From NCBI GenBank assembly GCA_001983455.1, contig LJDB01000073.1:23700-87699 (forward strand): a stretch of 64,000 nucleotides of DNA, read 5' to 3'. The position numbers were made by a program, and so were the translations under genes. Of the stretch, positions 25,958 through 33,574 are shown piece by piece. The stretch's first letter is position 1. Every line of letters begins with the position of its first letter. The stretch is from Candidatus Epulonipiscium fishelsonii (GTDB lineage: Bacteria; Bacillota; Clostridia; Lachnospirales; Cellulosilyticaceae). The notes beneath the pieces are model-generated. The model was not told where the DNA came from and ran no database searches. It saw nothing but the letters and a program-made list of their open reading frames with translations.

Positions 25958-27547
25958 TTAACGATTAAGTTCTAAATATTCATCATAAGTTATTTGTTTA
26001 TCAAAAATAGTACCATCAGGTTTAATTTCAATTATACGATTTGCAACTGTTTGAATAAATTGATGGTCATGAGAAGTAAAAATTACACTTCCTTTAAAGT
26101 TAATAAGACCATTATTAACAGCAGTAATAGATTCCAAGTCAAGATGATTAGTTGGTTGGTCAAGAAGTAATAAGTTTGAACCTTTTAACATCATTCTTGA
26201 AAGCATACAACGAACTTTTTCGCCTCCAGAAAGAACCTTAGCAGGTTTTAAAGAATCTTCTCCAGCAAAAAGCATTCTTCCTAAAAATCCTCTTAAATAA
26301 GTTTCAGTTGTGTCTGAAGAAAATTGTCCTAGCCAAGTAATTAAATTCAAATCACATTCTTGAAAAAACTCTGTATTGTCTTTTGGGAAATAGGAACTAG
26401 TTATTGTAACTCCCCATTTGATTTCGCCCTTATCTGCTTTATCTTCATCTGCTAGTATTTTAAATAGTTCTGTAATAGCAATTTCATTTTCACCAATAAT
26501 AGCAATTTTATCTCCTTTATTAACTCTAAAAGTAATATTATTTAATAAAATTTCACCATCAATTTTTTTTGTAAGACCTTCAACATATAAAATTTCATTT
26601 CCAACTTCTCTATCCATGTTAAACTGAACAAAAGGATATCTTCTTGTAGATGCTGGCATATCTTCAAGAGCAATTTTATCAAGCATTTTTTTACGAGATG
26701 TTGCTTGTTTGGATTTGGATTTGTTAGCGGAAAATCTCTTAACAAATGCTTCCAGTTCCTTAATCTTCTCTTCTTTTTTCTTATTTTGAGCCTTTAGTAA
26801 GCTTTGAATCAATTGACTTGAATCGTACCAGAAGTCATAATTTCCCACATACATCTTAATTTTTCCATAATCAATATCAACAATATGAGTACACACTGTA
26901 TTTAAAAAATGCCTGTCATGTGAAACTACTATAACTGTTCCCACATAATCTAGTAAAAAATCTTCAAGCCAATTTACGGATTGAATATCTAAATCATTAG
27001 TCGGCTCATCAAGTAATAAAATATCAGGATTCCCAAAAAGAGCTTGGGCTAAAAGTACTTTTACTTTGTCACTACCGTTTAAATCTTTCATTAAACTATA
27101 ATGAAGTTCTGTTCCAATTCCTAGTCCTTGTAGAAGCTGAGATGCATCGGAATCGGCTTCCCATCCTCCCATTTCAGCAAATTCTGCTTCCAGTTCAGAA
27201 GCACGAAGTCCGTCTTCGTCTGTAAAATCTTCTTTTGAATAAATAGCATCTTTTTCAAGCATGATTTCATACAATCTTGCATTTCCACGAATAACAGTTT
27301 GTAGTACTTCACAATCATCATATTGATAATGGTCCTGCTTTAAAACAGACATTCTCAATTTTGGTGGAATAACAACTTCTCCAGTAGTAGGTTCTATATC
27401 TCCTGATAAAATTTTTAAAAATGTAGACTTTCCAGCTCCATTTGCTCCAATAACTCCATAACAATTTCCAGATGTAAATTTTAGATTTACGTCTTTAAAT
27501 AATTTAGTGCCTCCAAATTGTAGGCTTAATTCATTAACAGTAATCAA
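25958..27547 (-). CDS. ABC-F family ATPase (YkpA/YbiT-like)
   Basis: A 529-residue soluble protein with two ABC domains and no membrane part. ABC-F proteins act on the ribosome. Domain 1 has 'GANGAGKSTFLKIL', the altered signature 'LNGSDKVKVLLAQALFG' and 'LLLDEPTNDLD'. The charged linker (~235-290) is the P-site tRNA interaction motif region. Domain 2 has 'GENEIAITELFKIL' in place of a normal Walker A, then 'LSGGEKVRCMLSRMML' and 'LLLDQPTNHLD'. The unusual Walker A of domain 2 fits the YkpA/YbiT group. The start is TTG at 27547 after GGAAAGG. A 12-bp palindrome precedes it. Confidence 0.88.
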   Translation of the reverse strand: MITVNELSLQFGGTKLFKDVNLKFTSGNCYGVIGANGAGKSTFLKILSGDIEPTTGEVVIPPKLRMSVLKQDHYQYDDCEVLQTVIRGNARLYEIMLEKDAIYSKEDFTDEDGLRASELEAEFAEMGGWEADSDASQLLQGLGIGTELHYSLMKDLNGSDKVKVLLAQALFGNPDILLLDEPTNDLDIQSVNWLEDFLLDYVGTVIVVSHDRHFLNTVCTHIVDIDYGKIKMYVGNYDFWYDSSQLIQSLLKAQNKKKEEKIKELEAFVKRFSANKSKSKQATSRKKMLDKIALEDMPASTRRYPFVQFNMDREVGNEILYVEGLTKKIDGEILLNNITFRVNKGDKIAIIGENEIAITELFKILADEDKADKGEIKWGVTITSSYFPKDNTEFFQECDLNLITWLGQFSSDTTETYLRGFLGRMLFAGEDSLKPAKVLSGGEKVRCMLSRMMLKGSNLLLLDQPTNHLDLESITAVNNGLINFKGSVIFTSHDHQFIQTVANRIIEIKPDGTIFDKQITYDEYLELNR

Positions 27548-27570
27548 TTTTTTATACCTTTCCTTTCTGA

Positions 27571-27596
27571 AAACCCACTCATGAATGAGTGGGTTT
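27571..27596 (-). promoter_or_regulatory. 12-bp palindrome just before the ABC-F ribosome binding site
   Basis: AAACCCACTCAT and ATGAGTGGGTTT are perfect arms separated by two bases, and T-rich sequence follows on the minus strand. It may be a leader attenuator, which is common before ABC-F genes, or an element end. Confidence 0.55.
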
Positions 27597-27733
27597 CTTA
27601 GGCAATTTATTAACATATTCTAGTTGAAATACTCACCAACAAAATAGAAAGTTTCTATTTTATTACTTGGCTTTTAATTAAATTATATCCAGCTTAGAAT
27701 ATTTTTAAACATTTTTTATGTTATTTTGTCATT

Positions 27734-27769
27734 ATTCATGATAATAGATTTAGGAGCAACGTGACTAAA
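27734..27769 (-). repeat. 3'-end-associated dispersed repeat, copy R1
   Basis: Begins 13 bp after the SUKH-like gene stop. Read on the minus strand: TTTAGTCACGTTG-CTCCTAAATC-TATTATCATGAAT. It has the same orientation relative to its gene as copies R2 and R3. Confidence 0.7.
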
Positions 27770-27781
27770 GACCTTTTCTCA

Positions 27782-28462
27782 TTATTTAGTATTTTTGTAA
27801 ATATTAGTCAAGTATGATATTAAATTGATTTTTTGGGCTGGGTACCGCAGTCCAAAAATTAATTCTCCATGATATTTATCATATCCACATAAAATTCCTT
27901 GTTTAAATCCTTCTTGAAAATAAAACCACAATACGCAAGTGTAATCACTACCATAAATTTTTTGTACTTGACTACTTTTTCTAAATCTATTGCATTTAAC
28001 ATCATCTGCTTTTGCAACTAGTTTGCATTCCATTGAAAATATTGCAGCATAAGCTACGGAAAATAAAATAAACTCATCAAATATAAACCATTCTCCATCA
28101 CTTTGTCTGATTCTTTTAGTCAAGTCTATTTCAATAATGGTAGGAAATTTATTAACATATTTTATATATTCATACCCATCTCCAGAATCACTTTCTTTTA
28201 CGAGTTGAATTGATGTATTTAATTTAAAGGCATTTGCAAAAATTATATCTTTGTTTTCGTTTATTATTAAATCTTCCATTGATAAAAATTTTGCATATCC
28301 ATTCATTATTTGTTCGTTTTTTCCATAGTATTTATGAAAAAGTTTGAAGCTATCAGGAAATGTTACATCAAACTTTTCTTCTATTTCCATTAAAAATGAA
28401 ATATCATTATCTTGAGGAGTTATATCAGCAAATTTGTTTATGATATTAAAATACCGTTTCAT
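27782..28462 (-). CDS. SMI1/KNR4 (SUKH)-like protein
   Basis: A 226-residue protein whose N-terminal part fits the SUKH fold: 'LMEIEEKFDVTFPDSFKLFH', then 'MNGYAKFLSMEDLII', 'IIFANAF' and 'DEFILFSVAYAAIFSME'. SUKH proteins are often immunity proteins against polymorphic toxins, but many have other roles. It is a diverged paralogue of the next gene upstream (28474-29157), with the same motifs in the same order. No toxin gene is next to them. Start and stop are clean; the gap to its partner is 11 bp, so they are co-transcribed. Confidence 0.62.
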   Translation of the reverse strand: MKRYFNIINKFADITPQDNDISFLMEIEEKFDVTFPDSFKLFHKYYGKNEQIMNGYAKFLSMEDLIINENKDIIFANAFKLNTSIQLVKESDSGDGYEYIKYVNKFPTIIEIDLTKRIRQSDGEWFIFDEFILFSVAYAAIFSMECKLVAKADDVKCNRFRKSSQVQKIYGSDYTCVLWFYFQEGFKQGILCGYDKYHGELIFGLRYPAQKINLISYLTNIYKNTK

Positions 28463-28473
28463 TGAATTCCCCC

Positions 28474-29157
28474 TTATTTCACAAATACATTCTGATCATT
28501 AAATCCTTTTAAATAAATATCATCATATAATTTTTGCAAATATTTTTTAACTTCTTCCATTTCTTCGTCAGTTTTAATTCCAAACATTAGAGTTTCACTC
28601 AAAGAAGAATATACACACAAAATATCTTTATATAAAAATATTTTGTTTATCTTAAAATTATTATCAAAAAAAGAAGTTAAGTAAATTTCATCAAATTCAA
28701 AATCCATTGGAAGTGTATAGCTTACTTTTAATGGCATAGATAAAACTGTACTATAAGCTACTGAAAAAAGCATAAAATCATTAATATCTAGAAATAACGA
28801 AGAATAGTTTTCTTCTATACCCATTATCTCAGACGTAATATCTTCCACATTATCGTATCTATTAATGCGTACTATAGAATTATTGTCTAGTTTAAGAGAT
28901 GTATAACTATTCCATCGATTGTATTCATCTGCAAAAATAATATTGCCATTCTCTAATATCTTCAAATCTTCTAGTTTATAAAAATTTGCGTATCCATTCA
29001 TTATTGTAGGATTGTTTGAATAATACTCATAAAAGTCTTTAAATACTTCTGGTATTTTTATTTGATACTTTTCTTCTACTTCTAGTAACTGCTGAATATC
29101 ATTATGTTCAGCAGTTGTATCGGAATAACTGTTCAACTTATCAAAATATTTTTTCAT
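28474..29157 (-). CDS. SMI1/KNR4 (SUKH)-like protein, paralogue
   Basis: A 227-residue paralogue of the downstream gene. Shared blocks include 'LLEVEEKYQIKIPEVFKDFY', 'MNGYANFYKLEDLKI', 'IIFADEYNRW' and 'DINDFMLFSVAYSTVLSM'. The family is SUKH-like (inference from pattern). Tandem, diverged SUKH copies are typical of immunity gene arrays, in which each copy answers a different toxin. No toxin, secretion gene or phage gene is adjacent to test this. It has a normal start with a GGGTGG site upstream. Confidence 0.62.
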   Translation of the reverse strand: MKKYFDKLNSYSDTTAEHNDIQQLLEVEEKYQIKIPEVFKDFYEYYSNNPTIMNGYANFYKLEDLKILENGNIIFADEYNRWNSYTSLKLDNNSIVRINRYDNVEDITSEIMGIEENYSSLFLDINDFMLFSVAYSTVLSMPLKVSYTLPMDFEFDEIYLTSFFDNNFKINKIFLYKDILCVYSSLSETLMFGIKTDEEMEEVKKYLQKLYDDIYLKGFNDQNVFVK

Positions 29158-29328
29158 ATTATCGCCACCCTTCTAATTAGATTACCTAAACATAGCTTCT
29201 AATGCAACCGTACTTGAAATTTGACTTATATAAATATGATATTTGAATTATATAATTATAATGCGTAATTATATAATTTTTATTATTTGTAAATATTTTA
29301 ATATAATTTTTTTACCATATACAAAAAA

Positions 29329-30222
29329 TTAAGATATAGAATCAATAAAGTTAAATACTATTTTACTATACAGATCTGGATTAACTGTTATGGACTTTGC
29401 ATGTTTAGCATTTTTAGCAAGATATAATTTTTTCTTACATTTAGTAGCTTGATATAAATTTATGCTATTTATAGGTAACGTAAAATCATCCATATTTCCA
29501 TGAATATATAAAATAGGAGTTGTAACGGAACGAAGCATTTTAATAGGCACAATCTTTTTATAGCTTACTCCTGTTACTATTTTATTAAATATGCCAATAA
29601 GATTTAATATAGGAAATGACGGTGCGTTATACTCTACCTTTAATCTATATTTAAATTGAAACATAACATCTTGAAACGGACAATCTGCAATAGTAAATTT
29701 TGTTCTATTATCAATTGCTGAATGCATAATTGCTGTTGAAGCACCCATTGATTCTCCATGAATGCCAACAGTAGAGTTTTTACCCACTTTTTTGAGAACC
29801 CATGTCACCAAATCTTTTAAGTCATATTTTTCATAATACCCTAGAGTACAATTTTCACCTTCACTTTTTCCATGGTATCTGTGGTCATACATTAAAATAT
29901 TGTAACCTTTATCATAGAACATATCAAAATATTTTAATGAACTATTATGATTGGCAGTGTAGCCATGTACTAAAATAATTGTTTTTGTAGAGTTTTGATT
30001 AGGTACCCAAACACAATTTAATTTATATTTAAAGCGTGAGTTAAAATAAAATTCTTGTTTTTGTAAGCTTTCGTATCTTTGTTGATCAAAACTTTTATGT
30101 TCAACATGATATTGATAAGTAGAATATAACGAGTGAACGCTTGGATAAAATGAGAGTTTTACAAAAAATCTACATATTGCTAGTAATATAGTAAAAATTA
30201 AAGCAGAAAATAACTTACACAT
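29329..30222 (-). CDS. Alpha/beta hydrolase, membrane-anchored
   Basis: A 297-residue serine hydrolase with an N-terminal hydrophobic helix (~5-22) that should anchor it outside the membrane. The oxyanion region is 'IILVHGYTANHNSS', the nucleophile is in 'VGIHGESMGASTAIM' (GxSxG), the acid is likely Asp in 'HGNMDDFTLP' and the base His in 'AKHAKSIT'. The fold matches the YkfD/Abhydrolase group common in clostridia. The substrate is unknown. It is transcribed alone and divergent from the amidase gene. Confidence 0.85.
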   Translation of the reverse strand: MCKLFSALIFTILLAICRFFVKLSFYPSVHSLYSTYQYHVEHKSFDQQRYESLQKQEFYFNSRFKYKLNCVWVPNQNSTKTIILVHGYTANHNSSLKYFDMFYDKGYNILMYDHRYHGKSEGENCTLGYYEKYDLKDLVTWVLKKVGKNSTVGIHGESMGASTAIMHSAIDNRTKFTIADCPFQDVMFQFKYRLKVEYNAPSFPILNLIGIFNKIVTGVSYKKIVPIKMLRSVTTPILYIHGNMDDFTLPINSINLYQATKCKKKLYLAKNAKHAKSITVNPDLYSKIVFNFIDSIS

Positions 30223-30499
30223 ATTTAACCTCCATAAATTTAATAATAATCAAAAACATATTATCATGTTAGATCCAACTTTTACAAGGTAGATTATTTA
30301 ATTTCAATACTTTCCAAATAGGTAAATTTTAACAAAATAACTCAATGACTCCAGTTTAAAAACTAATACAAAATAATTTTCAATAATTGAATATGTCTTA
30401 AGTCTAGACACAACTATTTTCAATAATATAAGTATATTTTAGATATATTTAAGTTATATTAAACATATAAAATATTGTATTAATTATAGAGGTGACAAA
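30223..30499. other. Divergent intergenic region
   Basis: 277 bp of AT-rich DNA between the hydrolase and amidase genes. It should carry both promoters, but none was assigned with confidence. Confidence 0.35.
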
Positions 30500-31219
30500 A
30501 TGAAAACTGTATCAATAATTTTATTGGGTATATTGTTATGTATACCTGTATTTGGAATGGATAAAAAACTTAATGTTCCAAAGCAAAATTTTACTGTATG
30601 TATTGATCCTGGGCATCAAGCAAAAGGGAATAATAAAACTGAAGCTATTGCTCCAGGATCAACTCAAAAAAAAGCAAAAGTATCTTCGGGAACTACAGGA
30701 ATAGGAACAAAAAAACCTGAATATGAAGTAAATTTGGAAGCAAGTCTCATTTTAAAACAATTGCTTGAAAAAGAAGGCATCACAGTTGTTATGACACGTG
30801 AAGATCATAACGTAAATATTAGTAATGCTGAGAGAGCTCAAATTTCTAATAATAATAAGGCGGATATGACGATTAGAATTCATTGTGATAGTATTGATAA
30901 TTCTGAAAAAACAGGTGTAACTATTCTTGTACCAAGTGATACTAGTAAATATACTCAGTCAATTTATGCAGAAAGTCAAAAATATGCAGAATACTTAAAA
31001 GAAGCTCTTATTAGCAAAGATATCCAAGTAAATGGTATTTTTAAACGGGAAGATATAACTGGATTTAATTGGTCTCAGGTTCCCGTTATAATATTGGAAA
31101 TGGGTTTTATGAGCAATTGGCATGAAGATAAAATGTTGAGCTCACCAGAATATCAAACAAAATTGATGGAATCAGTAGTTGATGCATTAAGAATTTATAA
31201 AAACAGCCCTGCGGAGTAA
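30500..31219 (+). CDS. Secreted N-acetylmuramoyl-L-alanine amidase (Amidase_3, CwlD-like)
   Basis: A 239-residue zinc amidase that cuts peptide stems from peptidoglycan. It has a signal peptide (~1-19) and then the catalytic domain with zinc ligands His in 'IDPGHQ' and Glu in 'YEVNLEASLILKQLL'. The third ligand is His in 'IRIHCDSIDNS', and a catalytic Glu is in 'VIILEMGFMSN'. There are no cell-wall-binding repeats. The single-domain form resembles CwlD, which makes muramic lactam in the spore cortex, but the family also includes vegetative autolysins. The start follows GAGGTG. A dispersed repeat begins 8 bp after the stop. Confidence 0.88.
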   Translation: MKTVSIILLGILLCIPVFGMDKKLNVPKQNFTVCIDPGHQAKGNNKTEAIAPGSTQKKAKVSSGTTGIGTKKPEYEVNLEASLILKQLLEKEGITVVMTREDHNVNISNAERAQISNNNKADMTIRIHCDSIDNSEKTGVTILVPSDTSKYTQSIYAESQKYAEYLKEALISKDIQVNGIFKREDITGFNWSQVPVIILEMGFMSNWHEDKMLSSPEYQTKLMESVVDALRIYKNSPAE

Positions 31220-31227
31220 ATAACAGA

Positions 31228-31265
31228 TTTAGTCACGTTGTTCCTAAATCCGTTATCATGAATAA
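31228..31265 (+). repeat. 3'-end-associated dispersed repeat, copy R2
   Basis: TTTAGTCACGTTG-TTCCTAAATCC-GTTATCATGAATAA, beginning 8 bp after the amidase stop. It matches R1 and R3 at most positions and is in the same orientation relative to its gene. Confidence 0.75.
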
Positions 31266-31465
31266 AAAAATATAATTTTAAATTTAATATCAATAATTTT
31301 AGGTTATTATTAATTTCAAAGAATAAGTATATAATAATGCACTTATTCTTTGTTAAAAAAAAATTTATATTTTTTAAGTTTAATTTTAATGACAAGATAG
31401 TAGCTAAATCTTCAAAGGTAAAACTATGATCGCTCCATAAACTAACTAACAAAGGGGAACTGCTT

Positions 31466-32131
31466 ATGAACTATAAAAATGCCACATATAACTTATTAAT
31501 GGATTATTATGAAAAGTATGGGAAGGATAGGACTATAGAAATTGCATATAATATGTTGCAATCCAATAGGCATAAAGAAGATAAAGCATTTGTGAGTATT
31601 GTTCATGGAGAAATATGCGAAGTAATAGCGTGCATTACTATTAAAGATTATATTAAACACAATCCGCAACAGACTAAGGATTGGTTTTATATAAAAGGAT
31701 TAATTTTGAAAGATTTAATAAATCCAAATAAATTTACAGAAATAGATATAGTGCTATATACACCGCAAATGGTCTATGCAATAGAATGTAAATGTTATAG
31801 TGGAGTGAAAATTTTGATTGATAAATGTACAATAGTTAGAGGCAATGCAAAGATAGATGTATATGCTCAACACAAATTACATACACAATTCTTAGAAGAA
31901 CATATTAAACATGGACGTATTATTACTGAAAAAACTTTGGCTACTCAATTGGTATTGTTTAATTTTTCAGTCGGGAGCACTAAAGATACAAGAACTCCTA
32001 AAAATCGTATATTTATGATAAATGCTAATCATGAAACATTGCCTAAATTATTTGATTTTAATAAAAATTTGTCTATTGCATGGGATATAAACTTTTTAAG
32101 AAAAGTAAATAAAATTTTAATTGGAGGTTAA
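31466..32131 (+). CDS. PD-(D/E)XK nuclease-like protein (NERD-type, tentative)
   Basis: A 221-residue protein with a nuclease-like core: a Glu-containing helix ('FVSIVHGEICEVIA'), then 'KFTEIDIVLYTPQMVYAIEC' and 'KCYSGVKI'. This gives the E...D...ExK layout of PD-(D/E)XK enzymes such as NERD proteins. The rest has no recognised motif and no membrane segment. Its stop lies two bases before the start of the next gene, with the GGAGG of that gene inside its end, so the two form a coupled pair. This is seen in many small defence or repair modules, but the role here is unknown. Confidence 0.58.
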   Translation: MNYKNATYNLLMDYYEKYGKDRTIEIAYNMLQSNRHKEDKAFVSIVHGEICEVIACITIKDYIKHNPQQTKDWFYIKGLILKDLINPNKFTEIDIVLYTPQMVYAIECKCYSGVKILIDKCTIVRGNAKIDVYAQHKLHTQFLEEHIKHGRIITEKTLATQLVLFNFSVGSTKDTRTPKNRIFMINANHETLPKLFDFNKNLSIAWDINFLRKVNKILIGG

Positions 32132-32132
32132 A

Positions 32133-33050
32133 ATGATCTGTAAATATTTTATAATAGATATGCAAACAGAAGAAATCGTAAGAGAAACACAAAATTTACA
32201 AGATATTATAATTGCTTTGAACCTAGAGATGTTATATATAGAAAATAAGGATATAATAAAATTAAATAAATATGATCCTATTAACTTTATCTTTTCACAA
32301 GTAAATTTTTTCCCAAATCCTAAAAATGATTTCACAATTATATACTATAAAAAGATGGTTGGTAAAAACGGATTGAAATATCCTTGTATAATAGAGCTCT
32401 CACTAGAAAATTCAAAAGAAGATTTTAAAGAAATTGCTAAAATAATATATAACCTTAGTGGAAAACAATACAAAATAGAAATGAGGAAATTTAATTTAAA
32501 TAAACAACTTTACAATAACTCTGCATTACAAGATAATTCTGTATTAGAAGAAACTGTGAGTGTAAATCAAAAGGAAGTTTTAAAAATGCTGGATGAATAT
32601 TATGATACAGCTCCAATTGTTAATAGTATAGATGTAGTAGAAACTGAAAAAATGCTGGACGTTATAAAGGGAGTTAAGTTAATAAACCTAGATCTTATTT
32701 TAAATTGTAAAAAGAACACACTTACCTTTGGAAAGAAGATAAAGTGGGATGATGAAGACAATACTTTTGCAGTTACATCCATTGATGATTTATCAAAATT
32801 TTTGGGTTTAGAAATACATTATTACATTTTCAACGATAAGTATACTATTCAAGAAATCTCACATATTTACCAAGAATATTCAATTAATATATTAAAGACA
32901 TTTAATACCATGGATATTGTCCCTAAACTTTGTGCTGTATATAATCCTAAAGTCAATCAAGCGATTTTAATTTGTTTAAATAATAAACCTTTAGATAAAT
33001 TTTTGCATTACAAAACAGAGATAAATAACCTAGCTAAAAAATCCTGCTAA
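32133..33050 (+). CDS. Hypothetical protein, partner of the nuclease-like gene
   Basis: A 305-residue protein with no recognised family. The N-terminal half contains 'FILINM'-like and 'FFPNPKNDFTIIYYK' strands. The middle (~150-175) is acidic and helical. The C-terminal half has 'LILNCKKNTLTFGKKIKWDD' and 'LCAVYNPKVNQAILICLNN'. There is no signal peptide or membrane helix. The start at 32133 follows GGAGGTTAAA within the 3' end of the upstream gene, so translation is coupled. A terminator overlaps its stop. Its function should be considered together with the nuclease-like partner. Confidence 0.6.
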   Translation: MICKYFIIDMQTEEIVRETQNLQDIIIALNLEMLYIENKDIIKLNKYDPINFIFSQVNFFPNPKNDFTIIYYKKMVGKNGLKYPCIIELSLENSKEDFKEIAKIIYNLSGKQYKIEMRKFNLNKQLYNNSALQDNSVLEETVSVNQKEVLKMLDEYYDTAPIVNSIDVVETEKMLDVIKGVKLINLDLILNCKKNTLTFGKKIKWDDEDNTFAVTSIDDLSKFLGLEIHYYIFNDKYTIQEISHIYQEYSINILKTFNTMDIVPKLCAVYNPKVNQAILICLNNKPLDKFLHYKTEINNLAKKSC

Positions 33051-33060
33051 GATTTTTTAT
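33036..33060 (+). terminator. Terminator at the end of the nuclease-like pair
   Basis: AAAAAATC pairs with GATTTTTT around a 7-base loop; the second arm doubles as the T-run. It overlaps the stop codon. Confidence 0.6.
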
Positions 33061-33097
33061 TATGAAAGGACTGGAATGCTAAGCCGTCCTTTCATAA
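33060..33097. other. 12-bp perfect hairpin between convergent genes
   Basis: TTATGAAAGGAC (33060-33071) pairs with GTCCTTTCATAA (33086-33097) around a 14-base loop. It is probably a bidirectional terminator for the pair above and the DUF378 gene. Confidence 0.55.
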
Positions 33098-33133
33098 CTA
33101 ATATTTTAAAATATTAGATGATAAAACTGCTTA

Positions 33134-33355
33134 TTATCTTTCTCTATTAATATTGTCATTATCAATTCTTCCAAATAGAGTTAAAGTGTAAATTCCTCCA
33201 ATACCTATAATGGCATAAATTACTCTGCTTATCCAACTCATCCCACCAAATATTGCAGCAATGGCATCAAATCGGAAAAATCCAATTAATCCCCAGTTAA
33301 TTGCTCCAATAATTACAAAGGATAGAACGATATAGTCAAACATCTTTGTATTCAT
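33134..33355 (-). CDS. DUF378 family membrane protein
   Basis: A 73-residue protein with two membrane helices, 'YIVLSFVIIGAINWGLIGFF' (~8-27) and 'VIYAIIGIGGIYTLTLFG' (~45-62). The motif 'GAINWGLIGFFRFDAIAAIF' is the DUF378 signature. The family is widespread in Firmicutes and has no known biochemical role. It is a single gene, convergent with the preceding pair. Confidence 0.88.
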   Translation of the reverse strand: MNTKMFDYIVLSFVIIGAINWGLIGFFRFDAIAAIFGGMSWISRVIYAIIGIGGIYTLTLFGRIDNDNINRER

Positions 33356-33574
33356 AACTTCCTACCTTTCTGCCTTATCTTAAATATAGTATCTGCTAAG
33401 TTTTAAAAATTATAAGTGGTATTAACAGGAAATCATTTAATACTATGAGTTGAGTGCTCAATTAATTTTTTAAAGTAATAGTATCTGTTTCAAAATTATG
33501 ATATAGTTAGTAGTGAATAATTGATTAACAAGTTAATTATTCACCACTATTTTCAAAGAAAGGGTTATGAAAAA

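Noticed and set aside
27571..27596. IS200/IS605-type element end
   Set aside because: The palindrome is reminiscent of such ends, but no transposase or TnpB remnant and no second end were found nearby.
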